Made by a program: the position numbers and the translations under genes. Shown here piece after piece: positions 12,667-26,000 of a DNA stretch of 64,000 nucleotides. Source of the stretch: Galbula dea (lineage: Eukaryota > Chordata > Aves > Piciformes > Galbulidae). The notes beneath the pieces were generated by a model. The model saw only the letters and a program-made list of their open reading frames with translations. It made no database searches and had not been told where the DNA came from. The stretch spans positions 7,424,918-7,488,917 of the forward strand of contig VWZX01002149.1 of assembly GCA_013399015.1 (NCBI GenBank). Direction: 5' to 3'. How positions within the stretch are numbered: position 1 is the stretch's first letter; each line of letters starts with the position of its first letter.

Positions 12667-15600
12667 TTATGCTTGGCACAGGATTCACCTGCATCTGTCT
12701 GGTAACTCAGGTATATCTTTGTTTATGGAAGCAGGCGTGGACGGAGGGCTGGGTTCTCAGACCACGTGTGTTACCGATTACTCAAACAGCATTTAAAATC
12801 TATCCTGCAAAATGTCCCCCAGCAGATCATCACATTTTTGGTGAAGTTATAGTATCAGCTATCTTGCACATTAACTGAAAAAGATTATGGCTTGCCTGCA
12901 TCTGACATGTCCTGCACGACTGATGTGCTCCCCAGGGTGCCATCAAAACCATCTAACACAGTCACGAGATTTTTGGCTGGTTCCTGTTACAGCTCTATGT
13001 TCACATTTATCTTTACACTGTTCAGTGGGTGTCCTTGCATACTGCAAATGAGAAAATTAATTCTGAAAGAACAAAGTTCTTTTTAATATTTACTCTCTCT
13101 CCCTCCCTTAATTTATTTCCAGCTTTAAGAACATTCTCATGGAGTTACAATTTATTAACCTGACCTATTTCCCAATCTAAGGGCAAATACTTCCTCTCCT
13201 AATAACAATCTGTTAAAGTTTTCAAACATAACATCTTCTCAGACTTCAAAACTCCTTCCATCAATCCATAAGCATTAGGCTTGAATAATTTTCTCAAGCA
13301 GAAACTATCCTTGTTTGATCTACTGAAGATTTTTGTCATCGAAGTAGTGTTTTCTCAGTCACAGCGTAAAACAGCTTCTGTACTCTGCCTTTTGTCCAAG
13401 GTGACACTCATTCACTGTACCACTCCTTATTTAGCAGAGCCCCTTCTCACTGCTCTTACCTTAGATATTCTCTTTGCTTTAACAGAATTCCGATTTATTC
13501 TCCTTTCACTTCTGCCTGTACAGGCAGTGACACCAAAATACAAAGCTCAACAGCATTCAGTGTCACACTAGATTGTCCATAAGAAATGTAAATATTAGTC
13601 TTACAACTTGTCTATGCACTTTCATATAAGCCTTATATTCCAAACACATTTTTCAATATGTAATTGGTCAGGGTTATCATCCTCAATGCTGTGCACTGCC
13701 ACCAGTACGTGCACCCTTTTATAAGGTCTTACAAACTTGTTCCCTTATATAAAGGAGGAGACCCTTCCCTCCTTCAGTCAGGTCTACCCTTCTCCTCTGT
13801 ATTTTATAATCAAACAGAAAAAGTAGAACTTCCCCTGTTATTTTCACTCTCTTCACTGGCTGAACTGGTATCACAGAGCAGCTCTGTAGTCTTCCACATC
13901 AGTAACATCAGCCCTTTTGCATACCCTGAATGAGAAATGTGCAGTTTTCTTTCAGCCACCCTTAATGCAGAAAACACGGATGTTTAGCAAGGTCGAATGG
14001 AAAACACCATCTCTGGTGTGTCCATCAGTACAAATTAGTACGTCTGCCTCCTGCAGAAGCAAGCCAGGGACTGAAAAGATAAATACCCACTTAGCAAAAC
14101 AAAATAAAACCAGTGCTAGAAAGATACAAGACCCTGAAGGACGACTGAAATAGCCCCTTGCAAATAACGAAGTAACAGGCTTACAGTTTTATTATTCATA
14201 TAAAGTTTAGCGACTTTAAAATGAATGTGAAGCCAAACAAGACTTGTTATCCCACTAAAATCTGTGCTGTAACTGAAGCCAGTACCCAGATGTTCTGTGG
14301 TAAAATCTGCTGCTTCGCTGCATAAAAGCACCACATACCCTGACGTACAGTCCTGGCTTGCCTTTATCCAAACCTACTTAGATTCTGGATTATTTTTCTA
14401 GCAATCTTTTAAACTGCCAAAGGAAGCATAAAAGGTGGTCTCATACAAAACAGCTAGGTATCAACTTGAAATGTAACCATTTGCAGAAATGAATCAGGAT
14501 TTCTCTTTAATAAACTGTTTATTAGCAGCTTTTCAAAACATAAATTGTAGAAGAGAAAGCAGTGTCCAAGTTTAATAAACATCTCAACTTTTTATATATA
14601 TTAAGGCAGAAGACCCTAGAACATTTCAGAGCAAAACATCCAGCAAACAGGCTCCATTCAGCTTTATCAACGCTGTGGGACAGGGAGCGGGAGGCCACCA
14701 TGCCACTGGAAGCTCAAAACTACACTGCCCAGCCAAGATGAGCCCATGCTCCCACAGTGCCATTAACCCACCCACCTATCGCTACCTTTGGCCATCAGGG
14801 CACTTCCCAGGAAGGGTTTTATCCCTTCATTTTCAGAAGACTTCTAAGGTAGACAAATCTTCTAAGGAGGACAAAGCAGACTTGACAGCATTTCTGCCCC
14901 TACACGCAGTTTTGGCAAAAGAACCAGGACACTTTGGGGCAGCTCAGGCTTTTGCCTGAGACGAAAGACGCCCAGGGCTCCAAGGAATGGCTCGTGGCAC
15001 CAACCCTACCCTCAGCACTCCATCCCCATGCGAGCTTGCAGGAGGACAAGGAGAGGCAAAGCCACAGCAGATGGGCCAGAACTCTGTGCTGGGAGCTTCA
15101 AACATCAGATGAACGCTGAGTATGTGGTGAAGGCATTTGAGCCGAACAGGGAAGGCAGCACAGGCGTTACATGATTTTGAACAGCTTGCTTGACAGTTTG
15201 CACCATATTGTATTTATAAACATTGGGGAAACGTAAATGCTTCTCCTTGGTGTTTCTGAAGTAGCATCCACCACAAAACAGGCACGCAGGATGATGCTAC
15301 ACAGCTCTGCCTCACTGCTGTGACAACTTTCCTCAAATTAAAAAAAAGAGCCCATATTAATCTCTGTGGGATCAGTACCCCACATTCAAATTCTGTCTCA
15401 AACTCTTCATCTCAGCTCCAAACACTCCAAACTCCCCATGGGGACTGAGGTGTGAGGTAACCTACCAGCCTATGATGCCAGCAGCATGTCACGCATATGC
15501 CACCACCTGCCAAGAACAGCTGGCTCCTCTTGCAGGCCCCATGGAGCACAACACGCCCCCAGGTGAGTGTTCATCGAGTCACCTCACTGACAGGGCTACC

Positions 15601-17189
15601 ATGACACACTGGCGTGCCCACCTTCCACAACAGAAACATCCATGGGTTTTCTGTCCGGGGCCATGAAGAAACAAGGACAGCGTGAGGCACTCCCAGTCTT
15701 CATTACAGAAACACGACAAGGCTGAAGGGATTTTTCAGGTATATTATAAAAGCTCTTTCAAATTAAGAGGGACTTGTTATTTGCCAACCCTGAAAGTCCA
15801 CAAGGAACAGGGATCGATCTCCACACCACAGGATGAAACATAGCCACGGGACACCCAGATACATCCATATACTACCCACAAGCGATGCACTACTGCACAT
15901 TTCTGCTTCATCACATTTTTCAATGGTCCAACTAGAATACAAAAATCTCTTAGTGCTTTTAAGAAATCCTCTCCCCCTGCATATATTAACAAGTTTTACA
16001 TACTAGACATTACTCTTAAGTGCTCTCCGAGACCTTTAGTGGTATTAGAAACCTGACATCACCAGCTCTCTTGCAGGTATGCAGTTTGCTATGAGACAGC
16101 AGAGCAAGGCCAGGAGGATGAGGCATTCCTGACAAAAAGCAATCCAAAATGCCATTCCTAAAATAGCTAAGAATCAGTGATTTTCAAAGTAGGCTGAACA
16201 AAATCACAAGGTTTTTCTCCCTACTGCCTTACATTATGGCCAAGGATCCTGACGATGGTCTAACGCCCAAGTGCTATTTTTACAGTTATGGTAAAACTGG
16301 TTATGGCCAATCCCGCAGTGCCTTGCCAGGGTCACCAGTGTATAAATCACTCACCGCCAACTCCCAGCGGAGGAATTCACCCTCAAATCACTTGTCTCTT
16401 CCAGTTTTACACAGATACAACTACACCAGTTCATTTGAGGTGCACCTAAGGCTGGAAGCCCATCATAAGACAGTGCTGGATAGGGTTGCCAATGCAGCCT
16501 GACGGTAGGATGCTCTGATGGAGACACAGTGACATATTTACATCATTGCATGCCGCTTGGTATCTGCTCATAAATAGCCAGCTGTACCAGAGAGATCTAT
16601 GGATTTATGCTTGTGACCTGCCACCCCTCACTGCAGTTCAGTCAAGCCACAGGAACAGGAATACTGTTTAAGGGTTCTAATTAAAGATTGTAACTAGATG
16701 CTAACCAGACCCTTTGGGGGGGAAGGAAAGTCCGAGGGACACTACAAGTTTCACAACCCACTCTCTAAAACCAGCCTTACAGGGACTGCCTCGGTCATGT
16801 AGGTACCCACCAGTATGATTTCCAGAGCTGCCCTTGGCAGCATGGCACAGACAAGACCACTCTCATCCCTGTCACCAAGCAGGGAACATTACCACTCAGG
16901 TGTGAAATACATCCAGAACAAAACCACTCAGAGAATCACTGCTTTTCAGAAATCTGCACTAGCCTTAAACTATGAAGGTTTAAATACAAAAAAGTTGTAT
17001 CTGCAAGTGATTAAACAACGCTTCATAGGCACTGTCTCTGTATTATCGAAATAAAAACAGGACTAGAGCTGCATGTAGCAAATCTTAGCACCTACATCCC
17101 ACCATTCGGTTTTCCGTCTACTTTTTTTGGTAGCCTTTTTTTTCCCCCCGAAAACAAAGTATGATGTTAGCGAAGACAGAGCCGTTGTC
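12667..17189. other. No gene recognised
   Basis: Unique-looking AT-rich DNA between the SINE-like element and the CpG island. The short frames have no motifs. It may be part of the first intron of the island gene. Confidence 0.6.
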
Positions 17190-17566
17190 TGCCTAGCACA
17201 CACCCGCTGCGGGTGCGGAGACTCCCGGCGGCAGCCCGGGCTGCGGGGCACCGGCCGCTGTCGCTAGCTGAAAGAAGGCAAAACCGGGGAGGAAAAAACC
17301 CCAAACCTCAAAGGGGAAAAGGAAATCCGAGGGGGCGCCAAGGTCCTACGGGCAGCACCCCGCGAACGCCGCGGTGCTGGGACGAGGGGCTCGGCGGTGC
17401 ACTGGGGGAACCGCGCCGGGGTGGCCGCTCGGTGGGGCGCGTCCCCCGCCCCGCTCTGGCCGAAGGGTCCCCCCGAGCCGAGCGGGGAGCACCGTGCCCC
17501 AAAGCCGCCACCCCGACGGGACTGCTCCGGCAGCCCCGCTCCCCCCTCCCGGTGCCGCTGTCTTAC

Positions 17567-17602
17567 CTCGCAGCTTTCGGTCCCGTCCCGTCCTGTTCCA
17601 CC
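17567..17602 (-). other. Candidate non-coding first exon (possibly NDNF) ending at a strong donor
   Basis: The minus strand reads GCTGCGAG|GTAAGA, a near-consensus donor with the exon ending at 17567. With the TATA box at 17627-17632 this would make a very short, non-coding first exon of about 35 nt. A start further upstream would lengthen it. Human NDNF has a 5' UTR first exon and a long first intron, which would fit a coding exon 2 lying left of this window. RNA evidence would decide. Confidence 0.35.
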
Positions 17603-17626
17603 CGCTGAGTCGGGGGNCCTTCGCGC

Positions 17627-17632
17627 TTTATA
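17627..17632 (-). promoter_or_regulatory. TATA box on the minus strand in the CpG island
   Basis: The minus strand reads GGGGCTATAAAGCGCG, a good TATA box. A start about 30 nt downstream would lie near 17600, just before the splice donor at 17567. A TATA box and a donor on the same strand at this spacing favour minus-strand transcription. The G-tract at 17661-17678 lies just upstream. Confidence 0.5.
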
Positions 17633-17660
17633 GCCCCTTCTCTTCCCCACCCCTCCCCAC

Positions 17661-17678
17661 GGGGGGAGGGTGGGGGGG
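17661..17678 (+). other. G-quadruplex-prone tract
   Basis: Eighteen bases consist of three long G runs (6, 3 and 7) separated by single A and T. Long runs can supply four G-triplets, so the tract could fold as a quadruplex on the plus strand, just upstream of the minus-strand TATA box. Confidence 0.45.
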
Positions 17679-17860
17679 AGAAAAGAAAAAATAAAACAAT
17701 AATAAAACAGGGGGAAAGAGCCGGGAGCCCCCCCGGGGCACCCGCCACCGCCCGGGGAGAGGGCACGGCCTCCCGGGAGGAACAACGGGGGACGGCTGAG
17801 CACTGGGGAAAGTTTGGCGGAGGGGCGAGGAGCAGCGGCGCCCGGCAGAAATTACGGCGG

Positions 17861-17876
17861 CTGCTGCTGCTGCTGN
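17861..17876. repeat. (CTG)5 next to an unresolved base
   Basis: Short trinucleotide run ending at a single N (17876) inside the CpG island. The true repeat number may be larger than assembled. Confidence 0.8.
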
Positions 17877-20800
17877 CGGGGGGCCCCCGCGGGCGCGGCC
17901 GCCCCGCCCCGCTTAGCTCCGCGGAGGGGCGGGCCGCGGTGGGGAGTCCCGCTTCGTCGGCCCCGGGGGGAGTTGTCCCCCCACGGGAGAGCCGCGCAGG
18001 GCAGCCCGGCTTTGTACTGCGCCGGCCTCCACCGTGCGGAGCTACGCAACATCCATCTTGGAAGTGTTACTCTGTCTGGAAGTCGGGACGGGGTGATTCG
18101 GGGAGACTCTGGGAGAAACGAGGGGGAAGGAGGGCAGCGCTCCCCGCTTCTCTTTTTCACGCAGCCGCTGCTTGAAAGGATTGAGGGAATGCTGCGGAAC
18201 ACCCCAACACCGATGGGCGCGGGAGAGATGTTCAAGGATGCGGGAGAAATGGGATTTATGAAACCATCCCGCAATTCAGCAAATAGGTTTCGAAGCTGCA
18301 TGTGCAACCTCTCACCTTTCTCGCTCGTTACGTTTAGATCAAAGGCAGGTTTTAGGTCCGGGGAACGAGGGACATTTTTCTTACTATCACCTGGGAGGTG
18401 CCTCGGAAAGCAGGAGAAAGTATCCTTTGCCATTTAAAAATAAACACCGCTCTCTTTTTGTTTCTTTTTTTGGCACATCAGTCATAAAACCATCAAGTGC
18501 CACATAAGCATTAAACAAGTTACCACCAATAGCAGCTGATGGGTCATTTCCCTGAAGGTAATTATTCCTTCCCTACAACAGATTCGAGGAGCAAAAATTA
18601 AATAAACCCTCCTTTTTTTTGCAAGACTAGTTAAGCAAGTCCGACGGTGAAGCTTTCGTGAAGGGGTGCAAATTGTCATATTCTGTAGGGTGACAATCAG
18701 CTCCACTCTGTGAAGACACAACCCCCGAAAGATCTCATGTCTTTAGGGACACATAACTGTCCAGACCTCTGCTAATTGCCATTAGGTACTGACACTTACC
18801 TCCCACTCTGTCAATTGACAGCGCAGCCGGGTCGCTCTGCCCAAGGGTCTGCTCAAGAATCTAAGTTCACTGAAAGAAACACAGAATTAGGAAAAAAAGA
18901 GCTATGGGAGCCCCCATCCAGTTATCCTTCTGTTTTCATGTCCCTGTTTTTACATATTTCACAACTGTGTTTATCATTTTCAATTGGGGAAGGGAGGAAA
19001 GACATGGAAGTTCAGAATTAATTCATGCACATTTAAATGAGAACTTAAAAATACCTGGTATTTGCACACAGAATCTTCCTTTCTCCAGGATGGTTTGCCT
19101 CCCACTGCAACACCTCGATAAAAAAACAAAACACAACAACTCAGCAAACTACATGTGCTCCTCTTCTGCTGCAGAAAATGCAGAGATTCAACCATCCAAA
19201 AATGGAAGAAGCTGACTAAATAAGAAATCCAAAAGTAGCGAAGAAAACCCAGCACATTCTGACTAGATTTCCCCAAGCTTTTGGGGCATGCAAGAGAGGG
19301 ATGTGCTCAGGTGAAGGTAGGCAGCTACCTTCAGGTGTGGCTTGTGGCACGACAATATTCTGTAGAGTCTGCAAAAATGGCTGGCTCCAGTTTGAGGTCA
19401 TTAGAGGTAAAATATTGCTACCCAGGCACAGAGCTCCTGAGACTGTGCACTTCACACACAAGCAAACCAATTATTTTTAACCTGAGGACAGTTTTAGTGC
19501 TATTGTTCTTAGAGGGTATTACTGTTTGTGATTTCAGGGGAAGCAAGATGACATCCCTGGGATATTATTTACTGAGGTATGTGAATATCGACTCCTCTGC
19601 GTATAGATAACTCTTTTCCATCTCTATCGCAACTGTAAATCTCAATCATGATTTAGAGGGAAGCAGAGAGCGACAGAGGAACAGTTAAAACACTTTCAAA
19701 CAAAGATTCACCATTCTCAAAATTTAGAAGGTACAAAAACATTAAAACACAGATATGGAAGGAGGATTTGGGATTTAAATGCTGAAAAAATAACGTGAAT
19801 GCCTGGGAGCAGTTAAATGGAAACCAAACAATGAAAGCCTCAAATATGGAAAATTCTTGTGGGTAAGAGATTAATTTTAAATCCATTTCAGTGTCTCAGG
19901 TACTGTCCCAGCACCTAGAAAGGTACTGAAGTGCTGCCGCCTGAATCCAGAGATGATTCCTGGTTTAGAACCTTTACAGGATCAAGTCCCAGGCACGACA
20001 ATGTACAAAACCCAGGGTGAGACATTTTTTGACTGTAAAATGCTGTTCCTTACACTGATGTGGCAAACTGAGAAACTAACAGGGGAGAAGATCAGCAAAC
20101 CTCAAACTGACTGGCTCTGGGCACTCCTCTTCCCCTTCCACCTTCTCAAAGGCTTCCAGGGAACTGAGTTTTACCAGCAAAAATGGGCACAAGAATGAAT
20201 TTCAAGAGCTGCACCCTCAATAGTGATGAGAGCCAAATTACTCATTCACATGCAGTTGCAATCTTTGTCTGTTACTGTAGATTATTTACTTGAGGTATGA
20301 AACTGGTTTGACTTAAGCGAGCAAATAAATATCCAAAAGTTGGAACACCTATAATTGGTTCACAAAGGCGACTGTAAACTGTCTGGGTAACAGCTGCACT
20401 CTTCATGGTTTCACCACGCTGGGAAGCCCTACCAGAGCAGATGGATAGGTGCTAGCAGCAACCAAAATGCATGTTATGTATTATGGAGAAAAAGAGGAGG
20501 AAATGTTTAATAAGCTACCCAGCTTAACAGATCTGAATAATGAATCTTGCCAAAACAAAAATGGAAATGGGCAACTGGATATTCTAGGAGGAGAGAGAGA
20601 GACACAATTCATTATATAAATAATTCATTGCAAATTTTAGCATCCAGTGGTAATGAGGACAGATGACGTGTGCTTGCAAGTGTGTGTTTAATTGCGTGTA
20701 TACATTTTTTTCACCCAGATATGTGGTTATCATTGTGATGCAGATCTGAAGGTCTATTATCAATAATCCACCAATTAACATCTGTTGAAAGAGAAAAGGT

Positions 20801-22485
20801 ATCATTATTTATTAACCTCAGAAACCGAAATGCTAAACTAGATTTATCAATCAATTACACCCCAAAGGCCATGATGGGCTTTAGTTACGCAGCATCAGAG
20901 TGCTCACTCTCTCAGAAGAGGAATGGACAGGGTAGCAGGGCCTCAAGGGGCTTGTAGGAAGCATCTGGCTCTGCAGCTCCTGCTGCCTTCCCCAGCAGAG
21001 CAACACATAAATGCCCAGGTGGAGCCCAAGCAGTGACAGCATGTAGGTAAGCAATAAAATCGTTTGCTGTAAGCATAGAGATGATGCTCCTACTTTCAGC
21101 AGAAATGCTGATGTTGCTTACTGGGTTTTGCTTGCCTGAGGCTGAGCCCCTGGTTCCATCTGAGTAAAAGACAAGTTTTTCTCCTGCCCACTAGGCAGCA
21201 AGTAGGTGCTGCTTGAAGCAGAGCAAGAGTTGAGGACCTTACAGTGCTGGGCAAATCACAAGCCTGTAAGAACATTTTCCCTCAGTGTGCTGCTGCTTCA
21301 ACAAGTGCAGCCCAGGCAGGCAGGAAAGGAGCAGTGTACCCAACACAGTTCCACCCGAAGCTCGCTCAGAGCCTTACCACTGCAAAAACAGCTGCAGGGC
21401 AGTATAAGCATCCTGAAAGCACTCTCCCAGTTCCCTTCTCATCTCAATTACAGTTTCTTCTTTTAGTAAGAGACATTTCCTTTACCCATCTTGAAGAAAA
21501 TCAAAAGCATGTACAGCAGTTGGTGTGCAGCTTGGGATTTCTCCTGTGTCACTTAGAAGTGCGGGTGGGAGAAGGATAAAACAAAACACCTCAACAGCAG
21601 ACCGTGGTTAATACAATTTTGCAACACCCTGTTAGGTGCCCTCCAGGCTTTACCCAGCTGCAGTGCAACTGACGCATTACTGCTGACCTCAAAAAATTAT
21701 ACAGTTGGGCTGCCCTTAACTCATTACTTACCTATTTTATCCAATTATGTTTTATTTATTAAACTAATCTTTAAAACCTGTTGGTGTTGACTGTTTTACA
21801 CCTGCAGAGAATTCTTTTTAATCCTACTGTTTTATGAACTGATTAACAAGAATTTTTGCTCCACCAGCACAAAAATAAAATACAAATATGGTCCTATTGA
21901 ATCAAGTAGTCAGCATTGGTGTTTCCCAGCTCATCATTGGAAAACACCTGCTGTGAGACGCTACTGTAACACTTGTTCTATTTTGCTAAATTTGATAGAA
22001 TATTATAAAAGGAGATTAAAGATGAACTACTTCACTGAACAATCCCAAATCTGCATGTGAAAAATAATGACAAGCAGAGCTCTCATGCTACAAGCATTTT
22101 CTTTATCATAACTCTATCCTACTGAGAAAAATTATTTTATTTCACATAATTTAAACAATTTACTTTCGAGATAAAATTGCTAACAAGCCATTGATTTAAT
22201 CTCAAGTGCCCAATAGACCCCTTATATTTTGATGCAAAATATCTATTCCTCTAATTAAAACAAATGCATTTAATAAAGGTGAATGGTATGATAATTAGAT
22301 GTATTAGGAAGTATAGGCTACTTTGATGTAGAACACATACCCTTTAATTCTTACAGGACTAGGTGTTCCCACAGACACAGCCCAGACCTAAGTTCTTGTT
22401 ATATTCCTGTCTTCAAAGAATAATTGTTTTAGACATGTCACCACAAAGTGTTTATTTAAGTCTCTGTTTTTGATCACAGTATTTA

Positions 22486-22512
22486 TTACACACATACACA
22501 CACACACACACA
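22486..22512. repeat. (CA)n microsatellite
   Basis: About 13 CA units, with one T interruption. Confidence 0.9.
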
Positions 22513-23040
22513 AAATAGAGCAACAAATTCTTTTCTTGGCAAAAAGAATCAGCTGTTTAAAAATGGTATTTAAAACTAAACACTAATTTTTTTTTTCCAG
22601 CATTTAATGTATCACATGCTCTAAACTTCAGCTATTCTGTGATTCTATATCTGCAGCTTCTACACACATGTGGACAAATAGGATATTCTGCACCTCATAA
22701 AAACCTCAGTGCAGAAGTAATATTTGCAATTTTTAGGGCAAATTTCAGGACTCCTTAAGTACTTGTGAAATACAAAAGATTGGAACTTACTTCATAGAAA
22801 ATTAGAACTGATTTGAAGACTTGATTTTAGGTTTATCTGATGATGACTGTCTGAGAAGGATTTGCTTTCACACGGGACAGACAAGGGAAGTCTGTAGTGC
22901 TCTAATTCCTTCCAGGCCACTGAAAAAAACACAACATCAACCTTCTCCTCCTCTCCTTCCTCCCTCAAAGTGAAGACTGCAATATTCTCGGCTTCCATTT
23001 CAAGATTGAGACTTTTCCCCTTCTTGTTAACCAATGAAAA

Positions 23041-23076
23041 GAAAAAAGAAAAAAAAAAAAAAAGGAAAAAAAAAGG
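23041..23076. repeat. A-rich low-complexity tract
   Basis: Purine-only A/G run on the plus strand. It creates Lys- or Phe-rich chance frames on either strand. Confidence 0.85.
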
Positions 23077-26000
23077 ACAAAGTCCACTCAGCAGAAATAC
23101 CCAAGTCACCCTCATGATAATATTTTTCCCTTTGGACATTCCCAGAAGATCCCAAGCTGAGAGTGATGTGAAGATGCCCAGAACTCTTAGCATTTTTGTA
23201 CATCTATGGCACAAAACATTGCCATCTGCAGTATGCATGGCTCTCTTGATCAAATAGACCTGAATAAGCATTGACCTAGGCCACAGAGTGTATTTAATCA
23301 GCAGACATCCATGATTCCTAGGAAATCAGAATATGCAATTTACTTAGCAGACAGAAAACACAGAGAAAGAGAGAGCAGAAGGCAAATTGCCAGTCACTGA
23401 CCACCATATGACACCATTGCTGGGAGAACCTGAAGTATGTTGGAGCTAAGATTTGATTTTCCATAGTTACTGATAAGGACCAATGAGGAATCAGACTCTT
23501 AACCTCTCTTCTCAGGAGCCCCAAGTTTCAACTTTATTCATTTTCAGTGTCTGCACAATAGGCTGTAACAATACAAAAAAAGTGGTTAAATAAAGCATAG
23601 TGCAATGTCTGGCTACTGTAAAACTACAGCTAGCCATCATGCAACACAAAGTATATGACCAGCTCCGTTAACTCACCTATGCTCTTTTGTTTCTTACCAG
23701 AGTACCCAATAGCACCCAGCAATCAGCAGCGATGTTTTGTCCTGGCGTTCACTTACATAGAGCGAAGGAGAGCTTCAGGCAACAACAGAGCGTGATGGCA
23801 AACTATAAAATGGTTCTTCTAAAGGCATTATTGAGGGAAGCTCTTCCTATATGACTTAGAATCACCTGACTGTTTTTCATTTCGCAGCCCCAGAAATCCC
23901 ATGGCACAAGGCAGCAAGCCTGTTTCTTTTTGTCTACACCTAGATGCTGTTCAGTATGAACACATTTGTTGGTTGGTGGAGCTTAAAGTAAATCTGATAG
24001 CAAATGAATTAAATTTAGCTTTATGTTATCCCCCAGGACATCCTTGATGCCATCAGGATGGCTATGTTGTGTTACAGAGAACAGAGGTGGGCTGCAACGA
24101 CTTGACTGTCTCACTAGAAGGTGAAATCAGTGATATCCATTCATTTCGCTTTCCACAGAGAATGTGGCTTATTACTACCCCATGCTGCATGGAGCAGGGG
24201 CCAAATCATGCCACCCATGTTGAAGATAAGCATAATGTCCTCATAGCCAGAGTGTTTACACTGCTCTGTGGTGTATTAGTGTAGTTTTTTTGATTACATG
24301 AATAACAAATGTTCTTCTAAAAATGTGTTCTTAAAACCTTTTGAGGCACATATTTGAGAGGCGATGTGCATACCAAACTAGTGCAGTCCTGGTGGCAATG
24401 GTGCGTCACTGGCCCTCTGAATTCATGGATTATGTCTTTCAGAAAACTTCACAGACTAAGACACTCTCAATTCTGTTTTCTTTGCCACACTCCAAAGTTT
24501 TATTAGCTGTCTTTTAGGTGACTAAGTTTAAAGTTGAATACTTTTCCTTTTCACACCCCAATCATATATTTTTTCCCCCTAAACAATTGAGGCAGTTTCT
24601 GGTGCTTTGATTTTATGTGGATTTAATAGCTAAGGGTGTAATTATTATAATTAAATACGGAAAGTATATTAAGGGACAGAAGGATTTCAGGAAACGAGTG
24701 CTAAAATAGATCTGCAAACAAGTCAGCCAACAACATGCAAATATCAATGAAAGCTTCAAGCACTACTGACCAAAAAATATATTTTGCTTTTCTGCATCTT
24801 TAGCTTCCAACGTTTCCAGTGAAAAGCAAGCACTTGGGAAGCCAGGCTTGCTCAATTCAAACCCGTTACATGAAACAATCCAATAAAAACGAGGTCTATG
24901 TCCTATTTTCTCAGCTTCTGCAGCAGACTGCCAAAGCTTTATCCCTCAGTCACGAGCTCCATCTGGTGGACTTTCCCAAAACATCGAAGCATCCCTCCGG
25001 CCCTCCCGTGGCCAAATTCAGGTATCACAACTATATATACGAATTACTACTTCGGGGGACTGATTTTGGTCCTCAGGGTCAGACTCTGAGTTGCAAACTC
25101 CTCCACAAGAATTGACAGGACTGGTTATCCAGTATCAGCGTTTTGCCACAGAGTTGGTCTTGCTTTCGTCCACTCTGACTTTATGTTCAAAGGACAACTG
25201 ACCCTGCCTGGTTGGTCAGCTCTTGCAAAGGAAAGTTGTAACCAGATTTGTGTCAGAGAGTACTCTGAAAATAACCAATGGAGGTGTCTTACATGCATTT
25301 GCCAATGCCAAGCCTTACAACATCCCTGCGCAATCAGTAGCAGTCTTCACTGATGGAGAAAACAAGACACAGAAAGATTAAAGGCTACTTTCCTTTCCTG
25401 CAGAGAGGCACCTAACACCCTCTAAGACATCTCTGGGAGTCCTATTTAGTCATGGCTGCCCGGACTGAAGGGCATAAGCCTCCCACCACCTAGTACTATC
25501 TGCAGATAGCAGACGTTCTGGATATCCAGTGGCATCTCAGATGGCACTAGGTGACTGTCTTTAGACAACAAACTGAGTGCCAGGTGGGACTTGTTTCTGC
25601 TTGCTTGGTAAACTAGTGATAGGAGGCCTGATACCTAAGCACTTTCTTCAGCTACTGCACTCTGCTGCATCGATGGGAGACAGCATAGCTCAGGAACGAT
25701 AAAGTTCCCAAGTTTGCACTTTAGGATGTTATCATAGTTTTTAATCCTCTTTTATTACATACTGGATCCTGTTAAAGACATTTTACTGAGTCTAAGTAGG
25801 ACAACTATTTCAAAGACCTATATTTGCTTCCCATCTCAAGTGAACAGATGATAAAGATCATTGCAGAAGATTAGAAGTTAATTATAATAAATTGCACTGG
25901 CCAGGAAAGCAAATTATAAAAACACATTGAAGTGATATAGAACACAATTATGCAAAGATTGAAACCCAACATCTTATATAATAGGAGGAATTTTTCTCTG

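Larger units (their letters stand above)
17190..18150. promoter_or_regulatory. CpG island, probable promoter region
   Basis: This is the only strongly GC-rich, CpG-dense stretch in the window and contrasts sharply with its AT-rich flanks. It contains GC boxes, a (CTG)5 tract, long C and G runs and a YY1-like CCATCTTGG near 18053-18061. Open frames on both strands through it are the usual consequence of high GC. By human 4q27 order (TNIP3 then NDNF, same strand) the island may be the NDNF promoter; no NDNF coding exon is visible in the window, so the assignment is inference. Two single N bases (17617, 17876) mark unresolved sequence. Confidence 0.8.

Noticed and set aside
17264..18437. Long open frames on both strands across the CpG island (up to 207 codons)
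   Set aside because: They overlap on opposite strands, run through unresolved N bases, are composed of Gly/Arg/Pro/Ala as expected for GC-rich DNA and show no motif.
22792..23271. 159-codon minus-strand frame
   Set aside because: It depends on the A-rich tract (a Phe/Ser run) and has no domain or splice support.
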